A DNA stretch of 45,658 nt from Nitrosomonas sp. Lineage in GTDB: Bacteria; Pseudomonadota; Gammaproteobacteria; Burkholderiales; Nitrosomonadaceae. Under the pieces are notes generated by a model. It was given only the letters and a program-made list of their open reading frames with translations, was not told where the DNA came from and ran no database searches. Both the position numbers and the translations under genes were made by a program. Positions 1-8,893 of the stretch are shown piece by piece. How positions within the stretch are numbered: the first letter of the stretch is position 1; the number at the start of each line of letters is the position of its first letter. The stretch lies in assembly GCF_019752415.1 (NCBI RefSeq), contig NZ_JAIEME010000019.1, forward strand, positions 1-45,658, given 5' to 3'.

Positions 1-1
1 A

Positions 2-160
2 GATGTCTCTACTTTGAAAGTTAATGGGACAGTAGTGAAACCATATCATAAATTTAATCAATTGAAGCATTTCCAATATATAAAAACTGCGAAACGATGC
101 GACTACGCTATCTCCCGAGCGAAGGTGCAGAAGACTGATTCCAGAACTGAATATTGTTGA
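2..160 (+). other. Open frame running in from the left edge, possible 3' end of a gene
   Basis: A 52-codon frame is open from the first bases of the window to a TGA at 158-160. It is basic and contains the segment KTAKRCDYAISRAK. I recognise no family. Nothing shows that it is translated, and its start, if any, lies outside the window. It could be the tail of a coding gene or chance. The following stretch, 161-341, shows no gene or convincing signal to me. Confidence 0.15.
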
Positions 161-341
161 TGATCAGCGGATCTGGCAGAACAGATTATAGGTAATTGAT
201 TACAAGTTAGAAACTGTGTATTTTGGCAGACTAATCATAGTAATTTTGTCATAGTCCACAGCATACATACATTCATTTTTCTTGGTTCGCGACCTGCCCA
301 ATGCAGCGCGGCTTTTTGCACAATTCCCCTTGACTGCCAGG

Positions 342-803
342 TTAGGGCTGAATTTGGTCAATGCGTTCATTTGTGAAAACCCATTCGCCTGGAATTTTGT
401 GGCTGTACTGCGAGCGAGGATGATGGAGCTGATAGTCTTCTTGTAGCGACCCGTGACCGCGACCGTTACATTGGGTTTTCATGTGATCCGCAATCTCCGT
501 CGGGCTCGCAACGTAAACGCGTGGAGCTTGACCAAGTGCAACATTGAGAAATTGAACCAACACGTAAACAACGTCTTTCTGCTGAATGGTTAACCATCGG
601 TCAATTGCGGCATGGTAGTTCACTCACGGTTTGACAAAGCGGACAGCGAGCATCCAATCGCCATCTTGGCTTCCCTTCACGGACACTGGAAGCTTGCGTT
701 CGTCCTTGACGGCCATGAGATCGTAGTGCGGTTGATTCGCTCCGCACTGCGCACAAGAAGGCAAGCGGGTAAGACTCTGCGGCGATTTCACATTGGCGCG
801 GTG
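342..803 (-). pseudogene. Broken nuclease-like gene (PD-(D/E)XK-type hypothetical protein), interrupted by an in-frame TGA
   Basis: Reading leftwards from about 803, one frame carries CAQCGANQPHYDLMAVKDE and then VSVKGSQDGDWMLAVRFVKP. It meets a TGA at 626-624 and continues in the same frame with a GTG at 623 and NYHAAIDRWLTIQQKD through QCNGRGHGSLQEDY to a stop at 342. The two halves read as one protein: a short domain of the type 'HYDL(I/M)AVK...VSVKGSQDG' that I associate with small PD-(D/E)XK-like nucleases. The nuclease assignment is from memory of the family and is tentative. The frame is also closed by a TGA at 804-806, so the N-terminal part is missing. An alternative is that the GTG at 621-623 restarts a short independent protein of 93 residues. 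Confidence 0.5.
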
Positions 804-933
804 TCATGGATAGAATGCCCTAACTATATACGACATCCGATGCCTTATAAAAACCGAAAATTGTCGTATAGTCATAGAAAACTCAAATTATCCTACTGTT
901 AATTATCGGTTTACTATAAGCAAGCACGAACAA

Positions 934-2196
934 TCAATGCTCCCTAAGCTTAATTTCAATTTTAGGTGTCCGGTGTTGCTCGGACGAAGGCAGGCGATTA
1001 AGTCCTAGTACCGTAATGCGGTGCGCGGCGTTGAAGCTGGGTGCGCCATCCTGGTCGCGCAGAATGGACGATACTTTGTATTCCAAGCTGTTGGCGTCCG
1101 GATTGAAGTGGATGTCATGGATCCAGATGCCTGCCCGTTGCACTTGCTGATGCTCGCATTCGTAGGAGAGGTCCCAGCCGGTCAGCATCGGCACGGCATA
1201 GTCGTAGGGTAAATCATTGATGCGGAATGTCTGGGTGCGGACAATGCCGTCGGTGTTTTTGCGGCAAGTAGCGGTTTTCCCGGCGCGGGGGTTCAGTGCC
1301 AGGAAATCTGCGCGCAGTTTGACGCTGCTGCCGCGAATCTGGGCGGCGCGTGTTTTAATGCGGTGCGTGCGCGGATCGTTATCTTTGAAAATGGTTTGAG
1401 TAACCCAGTGCGGGCTGCCGTCGCGGTTAGGCGAGGCGCCGGTTTGAGACAGGTTGTAGGCAGCTTGCAGCAAACGATAATCGGCACGATCCGCCCATTT
1501 GCAGGGGGGGAAACGTAATTCGCATTCGAAGATGTCATCAAACTGAAAATCAAATCCGCGCGGGATGATTGCAATCACATCATTGCCTTTTAGCGTACCT
1601 TTGCTTCCCAAGTTTTCCACAGTAGCCACTGCACCTTGCGCTTTATTCTGTAACGCCGATGCCTCAATACCGTTGTAATCCGATTCAATCACGGCATCAA
1701 ACCAAACCGAGCGATAGCCGAATCCGCTATAAAATACACAGAACTCGTACGCATCAGCACGATTCTGGTCATCCAGTTTGCCTTGCACCTCAAACACCAG
1801 GAAGGAAGAACCGGCGCTCTTAACCAGCTTGCTGTGGATGATGTCCGCTTTCATCGAATTCACTTCGCGATCTTTTTGCAGATAGCGCAGATCCCAGCCA
1901 TTCAGCACGACGGTCGCACTATCCACGTAGCCGGGCATTTCGATCCATTGCAGCACGGTTGCCGCTTCCGCACCATTATCCCGCTGCATGCATTTACTTC
2001 CCTCAATCAGGATGAATTTTCCCTCATCCTCAAAAACCGTTTTCCCTTCCGATTTAAAGGAGAGTTGTTCAAAAGGTGTCGCGATCTTGGCTTTATCCGT
2101 TGAATCAATCGTTTTCTTTACTTGTGTTTTGGTTGCACAGGCAGAAAACGCGAATAGTATGAATAGCCCAAGAAGTATGTACAGATAGCGAATCAT
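934..2196 (-). CDS. Unrecognised outer-membrane-type lipoprotein with two similar modules
   Basis: This 420-residue protein begins with a lipoprotein signal peptide: a hydrophobic stretch of residues 4-19 ending in the lipobox FSAC, with the lipidated cysteine at residue 20. I do not recognise the family. Two segments look alike: VVLNGWDLRY near residue 100 and PMLTGWDLSY near residue 340. Each is followed by alternating charged and beta-like sequence of about 70 residues, which suggests an internal duplication. A middle part has scattered cysteines. It stands alone: ksgA lies 134 bases away, transcribed in the same direction but upstream. The start at 2196 gives a well-formed signal peptide. 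Function is unknown; a periplasm-facing envelope role is inferred only from the lipobox. Confidence 0.75.
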   Translation of the reverse strand: MIRYLYILLGLFILFAFSACATKTQVKKTIDSTDKAKIATPFEQLSFKSEGKTVFEDEGKFILIEGSKCMQRDNGAEAATVLQWIEMPGYVDSATVVLNGWDLRYLQKDREVNSMKADIIHSKLVKSAGSSFLVFEVQGKLDDQNRADAYEFCVFYSGFGYRSVWFDAVIESDYNGIEASALQNKAQGAVATVENLGSKGTLKGNDVIAIIPRGFDFQFDDIFECELRFPPCKWADRADYRLLQAAYNLSQTGASPNRDGSPHWVTQTIFKDNDPRTHRIKTRAAQIRGSSVKLRADFLALNPRAGKTATCRKNTDGIVRTQTFRINDLPYDYAVPMLTGWDLSYECEHQQVQRAGIWIHDIHFNPDANSLEYKVSSILRDQDGAPSFNAAHRITVLGLNRLPSSEQHRTPKIEIKLREH

Positions 2197-2330
2197 TCAT
2201 ACCCTCCAAAGATGAGTGTTGTGTCACGAAACAAATATTTGCGCAAATAATCTTGGCGGCTGTTCGCTCATTATGCCACGCTATAAATTATTTTCCCTCA
2301 CAAGCCATGCAAAAGATAATGGTGAGCTAT

Positions 2331-3095
2331 TCAGGCCAGAAAATCTGCAATCGCGATAAATTTTTCTACCGATAAGTTCTCAGCGCGCAGCCCAGGATCA
2401 ATACCCAGAGCGCTAAAATCCTCCGCCTTCAAGAAATGATGCAATGTGTTGCGGAGTGTTTTACGGCGTTGCGAAAATGCCGCCAAAACAATTTGTGCGA
2501 ATAATGCTTCATCCTTAACGGTACGAGAGGATTGAGAACGTGGAATCATCCGCACGATAGCCGATTCTACTTTGGGTATCGGGCGGAAAGATTCTGCCGG
2601 AACGCTAAAAACATGCTCCATATCAAAGCGGTACTGCAACGTGACAGAGAGGCGTCCATAATCTGGCGTTGACGGCGTTCCCACCATACGCTCCACAACT
2701 TCTTTCTGCAGCATGAAATGCATATCCAAGATCTGTTCTGAGAATTGACTCAGATGGAACAGTAAAGGGGTGGATATGTTGTAAGGCAGATTACCGATAA
2801 TACGCAGTTTCTCACCCAAAGCAGAAAAATCAAACTTCAGCGCATCGGTTGCATGAATGGTCAATTTTTCTTGCGGAAATTCCTTTTCCAGCTTGACTAC
2901 AATGTCGCGATCGATTTCCACAACATCCAGATGATCCAGCACTTGCAGCAAAGGACGTGTCAACGCACCAAGGCCCGGGCCGATTTCAATGATTCGTTCA
3001 CCCTTTTGCGGGTAAATTTCATGGATGATTTGCGCAATGATCTGCTGATCAACTAAAAAATTCTGGCCAAAACGTTTGCGCGGGTTATGGTGCAT
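2331..3095 (-). CDS. rsmA: 16S rRNA (adenine-N6,N6) dimethyltransferase RsmA/KsgA
   Basis: The enzyme dimethylates two adjacent adenines near the 3' end of 16S rRNA during small-subunit maturation, using S-adenosylmethionine. The family signature RFGQNFLVD opens the protein, motif I reads IEIGPGLGALT, and the catalytic NLPYNIS motif IV is present. I chose the ATG at 3093-3095, giving MHHNPRKRFGQNF, because homologues start here; an ATG at 3140 would add 15 unconserved residues. With this start the gene overlaps the 3' end of pdxA by 11 bases, which fits translational coupling in the lptD-surA-pdxA-ksgA cluster known from many proteobacteria. Length of 254 residues is close to the usual 270. 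Confidence 0.95.
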   Translation of the reverse strand: MHHNPRKRFGQNFLVDQQIIAQIIHEIYPQKGERIIEIGPGLGALTRPLLQVLDHLDVVEIDRDIVVKLEKEFPQEKLTIHATDALKFDFSALGEKLRIIGNLPYNISTPLLFHLSQFSEQILDMHFMLQKEVVERMVGTPSTPDYGRLSVTLQYRFDMEHVFSVPAESFRPIPKVESAIVRMIPRSQSSRTVKDEALFAQIVLAAFSQRRKTLRNTLHHFLKAEDFSALGIDPGLRAENLSVEKFIAIADFLA

Positions 3096-4092
3096 GAAGA
3101 AACAACGCGTGGTTTTTGGCCAGTTGCGCGGCCATTTCAATTGCGGTCAGTAAGCTGCCGGGATTCGCGCGCCCTGTTGCGGCCAATTCCAGTGCCGTAC
3201 CATGATCAACCGAGGTACGGATAATGGGCAATCCTAAGGTGACATTAACACCGCCGCCGAAACTGGCATGCTTCAAAACCGGTAATCCCTGGTCATGATA
3301 CATGGTAAAAATACAATCATATTGTTTGAGTTGTGCGGGACTAAACAAAGTATCCGCCGGAACAGGTCCGATCAACTGCATCCCCTCAGCACGCAATTTA
3401 TTGAGGACAGGAATAATGACATCGATTTCTTCACGTCCCAGATGACCGGACTCACCGGCATGCGGATTGAGTCCCGCGACAACAATACGCGGATTATCCA
3501 GCATAAAACGAGTGATTAGATCACGCTGAATAATACGTAATTTGCTTTCGATTCTATCCGGTGTGATCGCCGCGGCCACATCCTTGAGCGGCAGATGCGT
3601 TGTCGCTAGCGTTACGCGCATGTTGCCACCCACCAGCATCATGACCACCGCGCTATGCATCAATTCTGCTAAAAACTCTGTATGCCCGGTAAACGGAATG
3701 CCCGCATCATTAATCACGCCTTTATGAACCGGCGCTGTGACCATGCCGTCAAATTCACCGGATCGACAGACTTCAACAGCACGTTTCAGTGTGGATAAAA
3801 CATAACGTGCGTTAGCCGGATTCAGTGTTCCCGGTATGACCGTTTCCGATAAAGGGACATGCAGAACTTGCAAGCTGCCCGCTGTATGTTGACATGGTGT
3901 AGTGACTGAAATATCAATCAGCTTCAGCGGAAGCTTGAGTTGTTGCGCACGTATCCGCAATAATTCACGATCTGCGATGACTACCAGATTACATGACAGC
4001 GGCTGCTGTGCAATTTGCACACATATATCCGGGCCGATTCCTGCGGGCTCACCGGCAGTCAGCGCTAATCTGGGAATAAATTTATTGTTCAT
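3085..4092 (-). CDS. pdxA: 4-hydroxythreonine-4-phosphate dehydrogenase PdxA
   Basis: PdxA oxidises 4-phosphohydroxy-L-threonine with NAD(P)+ in the DXP-dependent branch of pyridoxal phosphate synthesis; the product reacts with deoxyxylulose phosphate through PdxJ. The 335-residue length is normal. Visible family motifs are the N-terminal TAGEPAGIGPDI, the substrate-binding PVHK and TGHTEFLAEL segments, NPHAGE, and MYHDQGLPVLK, whose histidines ligate the divalent metal. It begins 2 bases downstream of the surA stop and runs 11 bases into ksgA, so co-transcription and coupled translation are likely. No internal oddity was seen. Confidence 0.96.
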   Translation of the reverse strand: MNNKFIPRLALTAGEPAGIGPDICVQIAQQPLSCNLVVIADRELLRIRAQQLKLPLKLIDISVTTPCQHTAGSLQVLHVPLSETVIPGTLNPANARYVLSTLKRAVEVCRSGEFDGMVTAPVHKGVINDAGIPFTGHTEFLAELMHSAVVMMLVGGNMRVTLATTHLPLKDVAAAITPDRIESKLRIIQRDLITRFMLDNPRIVVAGLNPHAGESGHLGREEIDVIIPVLNKLRAEGMQLIGPVPADTLFSPAQLKQYDCIFTMYHDQGLPVLKHASFGGGVNVTLGLPIIRTSVDHGTALELAATGRANPGSLLTAIEMAAQLAKNHALFLHAP

Positions 4093-4094
4093 GT

Positions 4095-5417
4095 TTAATG
4101 ATCGTTATCTAGACGATATTCCACATAGGCCTGATCCCGTAATTGCCGTAGCCATTCCTGAATAACAACATCAGATTTACGATTTCGTATTGCTTGCCGG
4201 GCTGACTGCCGGCGGCGGTTAAGACTGATATCTTGTGAGCGGCGTTCCATTACTTGGATTACATGCCAGCCAAATTGCGATCTGACCGGATCACTGACTT
4301 GACCCGGTAGCAGCGCGTTCATCGCCCGTTCGAAATCCGGTACGGTATCGCCCGGCGAAAGCCAGCCAAGATCACCGCCGGATGACGCACTGGTGTCCTC
4401 GGAATACAGTTTGGCTACTTCCGCAAAATCCTCCCCCTTATCAAGCCGCTCTTTAATCTGAAGAATTTTTTGCTTGGCATCATTTTCGGAAGTCAATTCA
4501 TTAATTTTAATCAGTACATGCCGCGCATGCGTCTGATCAATGATCACAGTCGGCACTTCTTGAACACGCCTGCCGAGGAGTTTAAAAATATGAAAACCAT
4601 TCGGGCTTTGGACTACTTGTGTCACATCCCCCGGTTGCAACGGTGTCAATAAGTCAGCAAATGCCGGACCCATTTGGGTAATTGGGCGCCACTCAATGAT
4701 CCCGCCTTGATTAGCATCGGCAGCATCGGAAAATTCAGCAACTACCTGCGCAAATTCTACGCCTTCATTCAGTTTCTTTAGCGCCATATCGGCGCGCTCA
4801 GCTCTTTGCTGGATTTGGTCGGAATTCATATTTTCCGATACTAATATCAAAATATGTGCGAGACGGTATTCATCATTACCCTCGGCCGAGGTTTCCTGGG
4901 TATGAAGAAAATTGTCAACTTCTCCTTCCGTAACATTCACCTGATTTTTAATCTCCCGCTCCTTCATCCGCGCCATGATCATTTCCTCGCGAATCTCATC
5001 TCGGAACTTGTTATAACTGATTCCGTCTTTTTCCAACACAATATAAAATTCCGGCAAAGACAACTTATTATCCTCAGCAATACGCAGTATGGTCTCATCC
5101 AATTCACTTTCACCGACGGACAACCCCACTTCCTTTGCATGCTGTAATTGAATACGTTTGCTTATTAAAGATTCCAGTACCTGATTCTCCATTGCTTGGT
5201 GATTAGGCAATTGAGCACCTTGCTGCTGCAGCCGGCCGATAGCTATTTTGATGGCTTCATCAAGCTCCTGCCGGGTAATAACATCTTCATTCACAACTGC
5301 TACGATATGGTCAATCGGTTTTGCAGCCGGAACAAATTCCAATTCTTGTGCAGTAACATGAGCAGATAAAAATGCAATGAGCAATAGAAAGATGCAGGAA
5401 TAGTTTCTGTTATGCAT
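4095..5417 (-). CDS. surA: Periplasmic chaperone and peptidyl-prolyl isomerase SurA
   Basis: SurA escorts unfolded outer-membrane proteins across the periplasm, LptD among them. The 440-residue protein has a signal peptide (residues 1-23, ending near VTAQE) and the SurA N-terminal chaperone region with DHIVAVVNEDVITRQEL. Two parvulin domains follow, starting around YRLAHILILV (about residue 180) and ARHVLIKINE (about residue 295), the second with the typical GGDLGWLSPGD. A C-terminal helix completes the fold. It lies 46 bases downstream of lptD, which makes biological sense because LptD is a SurA client. The start gives a clean signal peptide. Length is close to the 428 residues of the enterobacterial protein. 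Confidence 0.95.
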   Translation of the reverse strand: MHNRNYSCIFLLLIAFLSAHVTAQELEFVPAAKPIDHIVAVVNEDVITRQELDEAIKIAIGRLQQQGAQLPNHQAMENQVLESLISKRIQLQHAKEVGLSVGESELDETILRIAEDNKLSLPEFYIVLEKDGISYNKFRDEIREEMIMARMKEREIKNQVNVTEGEVDNFLHTQETSAEGNDEYRLAHILILVSENMNSDQIQQRAERADMALKKLNEGVEFAQVVAEFSDAADANQGGIIEWRPITQMGPAFADLLTPLQPGDVTQVVQSPNGFHIFKLLGRRVQEVPTVIIDQTHARHVLIKINELTSENDAKQKILQIKERLDKGEDFAEVAKLYSEDTSASSGGDLGWLSPGDTVPDFERAMNALLPGQVSDPVRSQFGWHVIQVMERRSQDISLNRRRQSARQAIRNRKSDVVIQEWLRQLRDQAYVEYRLDNDH

Positions 5418-5463
5418 AGATTGATGATACTTGATGAATACGATTGGCGTGGCAAATCAATGA

Positions 5464-7659
5464 TCAGTGAACGCTGGTATACCCCGGAATACTTTGTTGT
5501 AACACCTGCAATGGGTTATTGCCAATTCCCATTAGCCCCTTTAATTCCAGCTGCACAAAAACTGCAGTGGTTGTGGTTTGCGTAGCCGTTGTCAACCGTT
5601 GTACGACAAAGCGTAAAGCCCAACAACATGCGTTGTACTCAAAACCTGCCAATCCTGCGAGGATCTTGTCATCTTTCAGCGAATAATTTGCCCGGGCAAT
5701 ACCGTGCCAATTTCCAGCAATTGGCCATTGAAATGAACTATCCATCTGTTCCAGAACATTACGTGTAAAGCGATAACCAAGATTAAGTACCTTGCCCGGT
5801 TCCGGTTGATAACTGATACCAGTACGCACTTTCTCAATCCAAAATTTGGATTCATCCATCTGAATGTTAGAATCGGTACTAATGTGCTGTGTTAAACGCC
5901 CTGAAATAGCTGCAATGAAATCCGATTTGCCGCTGGCAACCTGGGGAGGAAGAAGCAAGACTCGCGGGTCGGTAAAATTGACTTGTTGCCCTACTGCAAG
6001 CCGCAAACGCTCTATTCCCGTATCCTGTTCAACGAAACGCGATGTCAATGCGACTGTAACACGGTTGGCATCATTAATACGATCACTGCCGCTAAATCGA
6101 TTTTCAGTGAGCATTTGCGCAAAACTAAAATCATTAACTGCCGAATCAAAATTCGGCAGATAGTTTTGATTCCGGTATGGCACATAGGTATAAAATATGC
6201 GCGGCTCTAGAGTTTGGACAAAATTCCTATCACCCAATTGCAATTTCCGGTCAAATGCGATACCGCTGTCCACGCTGAAAATTGGGATGGCACGATCGAT
6301 ATTTTCCCCTTTATTTTCTACCGGTGTACCTAAACTATATTGCGTATAATGCAAGCCGATTTTAGGCGTAATGTAGCCATATTCATTGCGCAATGGCGCA
6401 CTGACACTGGGATAGAATACAAAGCGTTTTCCATCGACGAGAGTAGGATGATAAAAATTTGTCCAGCTACTATTGAGTTCAAAGTCCATTTTTCCTACAT
6501 CGCGTTTAATGGCATTCATGGAAAAATGCGGCAAACGCTCATAAGGAGATACAAACAGCGCCAACGGATCCTGGATTGTTTGAAAACGTTGTGCAAATCC
6601 GGTAAAACTCACTGCCCCGTTTGCGCCCAATCTGCCGTTATAAGAGACTCCGCCTTGTTGCGACAAATTGGTCAAACTGGTTTGAGCAAGATTGGGTGTG
6701 AGCTCACGGAAATAACGATCGTCCGAAACTTGATTGTAATTCAGAAAACCTTGCCAGCCTTTCCCAATATTTTGTGTATGTGTGAATAAAACACCCCAGC
6801 GGGTCTGATTGGTTTGGATATCCTGCGGAAGAAAATCGAACTGCAGATGGCCATTCATGTTCTTATTGCCGATATACCGCACTTCGTTACTCAGCAAGAA
6901 ACCACGCTCAGTCATAATGCGTGGCGCAATGGTAGCGTCAATATTGGGTGCAATATTTAAATAAAACGGAAGTGCGACATCAAACCCTGTTCTTACGTTA
7001 TAGCCCGCAACGGGCGCCAGCATTCCTGATTTACGTTTGCCGCTATAGGAAAAGTCTATCCAAGGGGAATACAGTATGGGCGTGTCTTTAAATACAACAC
7101 TGACATGACGTGCGGTGCCTACTTCTTTCTTGTTATCAATTTCCAGCTCTTTGGCACGAATGTGCCAACCATTGTCACCTTCCGGACAAGTCGTGTAATG
7201 GGTTTCCTTCAACCGGTAATTGTCTTTACCTTCAAATAACAGCATGTCGCCAGCCCCACGCCCTTTCCCTTTATTCATCAAATAACGCGGCTCTGTTAGA
7301 TAACCTTCTTCGGTTTTCAGATTGAGCTGAAGATATACACCTTTCAAAGTATCTTTAGGCCTCTCCAAGCGCACATTTCCTTCAACTTCAGTATCTTCAG
7401 TCTGCTGATAGTATTTCATACGGTCCGCGGTAAGTACATTATCCTCATGATGTAATACTGCATTACCGGTTGCTTCAATTTCCTGCTTGTAATAGCCTGT
7501 GATACGATCGGCTTCGATCTGCACTGGTTTCTTTTGCGGTTTGATTATTGGCTTTTGTCCGTTCTCAGGTTTAACGGATAACTCACTCGCCAAGCCGGTT
7601 AGCGGAAGTATGAACAAAAGAGCCAAAATGTATAGATTCTGAAAAAATCGCATATCCAT
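5464..7659 (-). CDS. lptD: LPS-assembly outer-membrane protein LptD
   Basis: LptD forms with LptE the outer-membrane translocon that places lipopolysaccharide in the outer leaflet. After a signal peptide (MRFFQNLYILALLFILPL...) comes an OstA/LptA-like beta-jellyroll (PVQIEADRITGYY, NVLTADRMKYYQ, VEGNVRLE) and then a long beta-barrel to the C-terminus. The adjacent cysteine pair NACCWALRF near the end is the conserved disulfide site. A partner cysteine sits in TTCPEGDNG, but the other N-terminal cysteine known from E. coli is not seen in the mature part, so probably only one of the two disulfides forms. I chose the ATG at 7659; the frame is open to a TTG at 7698, and an ATG two codons later is equally possible. 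Confidence 0.93.
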   Translation of the reverse strand: MDMRFFQNLYILALLFILPLTGLASELSVKPENGQKPIIKPQKKPVQIEADRITGYYKQEIEATGNAVLHHEDNVLTADRMKYYQQTEDTEVEGNVRLERPKDTLKGVYLQLNLKTEEGYLTEPRYLMNKGKGRGAGDMLLFEGKDNYRLKETHYTTCPEGDNGWHIRAKELEIDNKKEVGTARHVSVVFKDTPILYSPWIDFSYSGKRKSGMLAPVAGYNVRTGFDVALPFYLNIAPNIDATIAPRIMTERGFLLSNEVRYIGNKNMNGHLQFDFLPQDIQTNQTRWGVLFTHTQNIGKGWQGFLNYNQVSDDRYFRELTPNLAQTSLTNLSQQGGVSYNGRLGANGAVSFTGFAQRFQTIQDPLALFVSPYERLPHFSMNAIKRDVGKMDFELNSSWTNFYHPTLVDGKRFVFYPSVSAPLRNEYGYITPKIGLHYTQYSLGTPVENKGENIDRAIPIFSVDSGIAFDRKLQLGDRNFVQTLEPRIFYTYVPYRNQNYLPNFDSAVNDFSFAQMLTENRFSGSDRINDANRVTVALTSRFVEQDTGIERLRLAVGQQVNFTDPRVLLLPPQVASGKSDFIAAISGRLTQHISTDSNIQMDESKFWIEKVRTGISYQPEPGKVLNLGYRFTRNVLEQMDSSFQWPIAGNWHGIARANYSLKDDKILAGLAGFEYNACCWALRFVVQRLTTATQTTTTAVFVQLELKGLMGIGNNPLQVLQQSIPGYTSVH

Positions 7660-8102
7660 TACAAGACTATTTTTGCAAGATACAACAAACTGATACAACT
7701 TATCTTTGCTATCAATATTTCCAATTGATCAGGTCGCCTCATCGTACAAGTACAAAGCTAATCGAATTTCGAATGGAATAACCCGCACAGTATTGTAATG
7801 TCTGTCTAGCCGGTTCAATTTGCTATGCTCCCTTTTTTCTTGTTCTATCTACTATAAAATCAGATTAATAATTTATGAATATAATTATTCATATCAGCAA
7901 AGATGGCATTGTACTATTTCTTCCAGCAGCTTATCTATCGAAGAACAGAATTTAGATTGCGAAAATGACCAAATTATTCAGCTTTTTCGTACAAAACATA
8001 AGGCGAGCCGCATCCGCCATATGCCTTAGATGAAAATAGAGGATTATCTACTGTTTCTTAAAATCCTAGCAGCTTATTTGCTCTCTACAATTCCATGCAT
8101 AC

Positions 8103-8127
8103 ATAGTTGACTAAATCAATCGGGTAT
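8103..8127 (+). promoter_or_regulatory. IscR type 1-like binding site, copy 1
   Basis: A 25-base site beginning ATAGTTGACT and ending CGGGTAT. Against the published E. coli type 1 IscR consensus as I remember it (ATASYYGACT, four A/T-rich bases, then a mirrored half ending RRSTAT), 24 of 25 positions agree. It includes the -35 hexamer of the iscR promoter, so binding of [2Fe-2S]-IscR would block RNA polymerase. Function is inferred from sequence only. Confidence 0.8.
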
Positions 8128-8135
8128 TGTATAGT
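8107..8135 (+). promoter_or_regulatory. Sigma-70 promoter of iscR and probably the suf operon
   Basis: TTGACT at 8107-8112 and TATAGT at 8130-8135 are separated by exactly 17 bases, close to the sigma-70 consensus. Transcription should start near 8142. The first IscR box covers the -35 and the second box begins within the -10, an arrangement suited to repression. The iscR start codon at 8216 is preceded by a strong AAGGAG at 8204-8209. Confidence 0.75.
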
Positions 8136-8155
8136 TGACTAAATCAATCGGGTAT
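8131..8155 (+). promoter_or_regulatory. IscR type 1-like binding site, copy 2
   Basis: This is an exact repeat of the site at 8103-8127, 28 bases downstream. It covers the end of the -10 hexamer and the predicted transcription start. Two identical copies in tandem make a chance match very unlikely and suggest cooperative autoregulation of iscR. Confidence 0.8.
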
Positions 8156-8215
8156 TATTCATGCAAGTACTTATTTTTAACGATCAACCCACCCGATTTT
8201 TAAAAGGAGTCAATC

Positions 8216-8677
8216 ATGAGATTAACAACAAAAGGCAGATTTGCGGTAACAGCATTATTAGATCTTGCCCTACAACAAAGCAACCGCCCTGTGACGTTGG
8301 CAGATATTAGTCAGCGGCAAAAAATATCACTATCTTATCTGGAACAGTTGTTCGCAAAATTGCGTCAATCTGAACTTGTAGATAGTGTGCGTGGACCGGG
8401 GGGCGGTTATTGCCTTGCAAAAGATTTAGATAAAGTTTCAGTAGCAGACATTATTCTTGCTGTTGATGAGCCCATCGATGCGACACAGTGTGGCGGCAAA
8501 GAGAATTGCCATAACGATGGAAAATGTATGACCCACGACTTATGGGCGAAATTAAACGACCTAATATTTGAATACCTTGGCGACGTAACGCTCAAGGAGC
8601 TTGTTGACAATCAAATAAATCAACAAAGCGACGGCATCATCCCGCTTCTTGATATGCGCGAAACAAACGCTGCATAA
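8216..8677 (+). CDS. iscR: Fe-S cluster-sensing transcriptional regulator IscR (Rrf2 family)
   Basis: IscR binds a [2Fe-2S] cluster and represses Fe-S assembly genes when clusters are plentiful; the apo form controls other sites. The 153-residue protein has the Rrf2 winged helix with MRLTTKGRFAVTA at the N-terminus and the wing RGPGGGY. The cluster ligands fall exactly at the E. coli positions: Cys92, Cys98, Cys104 and His107. Two IscR-type boxes overlap its own promoter, so it is probably autorepressed. It heads the SUF genes rather than an isc operon: the A-type carrier follows after 216 bases and sufB after a further 119. Whether all are on one transcript cannot be seen. Confidence 0.96.
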   Translation: MRLTTKGRFAVTALLDLALQQSNRPVTLADISQRQKISLSYLEQLFAKLRQSELVDSVRGPGGGYCLAKDLDKVSVADIILAVDEPIDATQCGGKENCHNDGKCMTHDLWAKLNDLIFEYLGDVTLKELVDNQINQQSDGIIPLLDMRETNAA

Positions 8678-8893
8678 ATTAAGTGTTCGCCAGTTAAAGA
8701 TCTCGATTCTCAGAGATATCATCTTAAGGATTAAGGACTTTACAAGTTTTTATACTGAACAATTTAATCCGACTTGTGTCTTATCTTCACTGTGGTAGTT
8801 AATGTAATGAGTACGTCGGATCGTATCATCAGACGATATATAAGCACCTTGATAATTTTATTTAAATTGAGAATTCTGCATTGAATTAATACT

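Noticed and set aside
7820-8029. 69-codon plus-strand frame upstream of iscR
   Set aside because: No ribosome site, odd composition rich in Ile, Tyr and Ser, no family resemblance; it lies in the AT-rich gap between divergent lptD and iscR.
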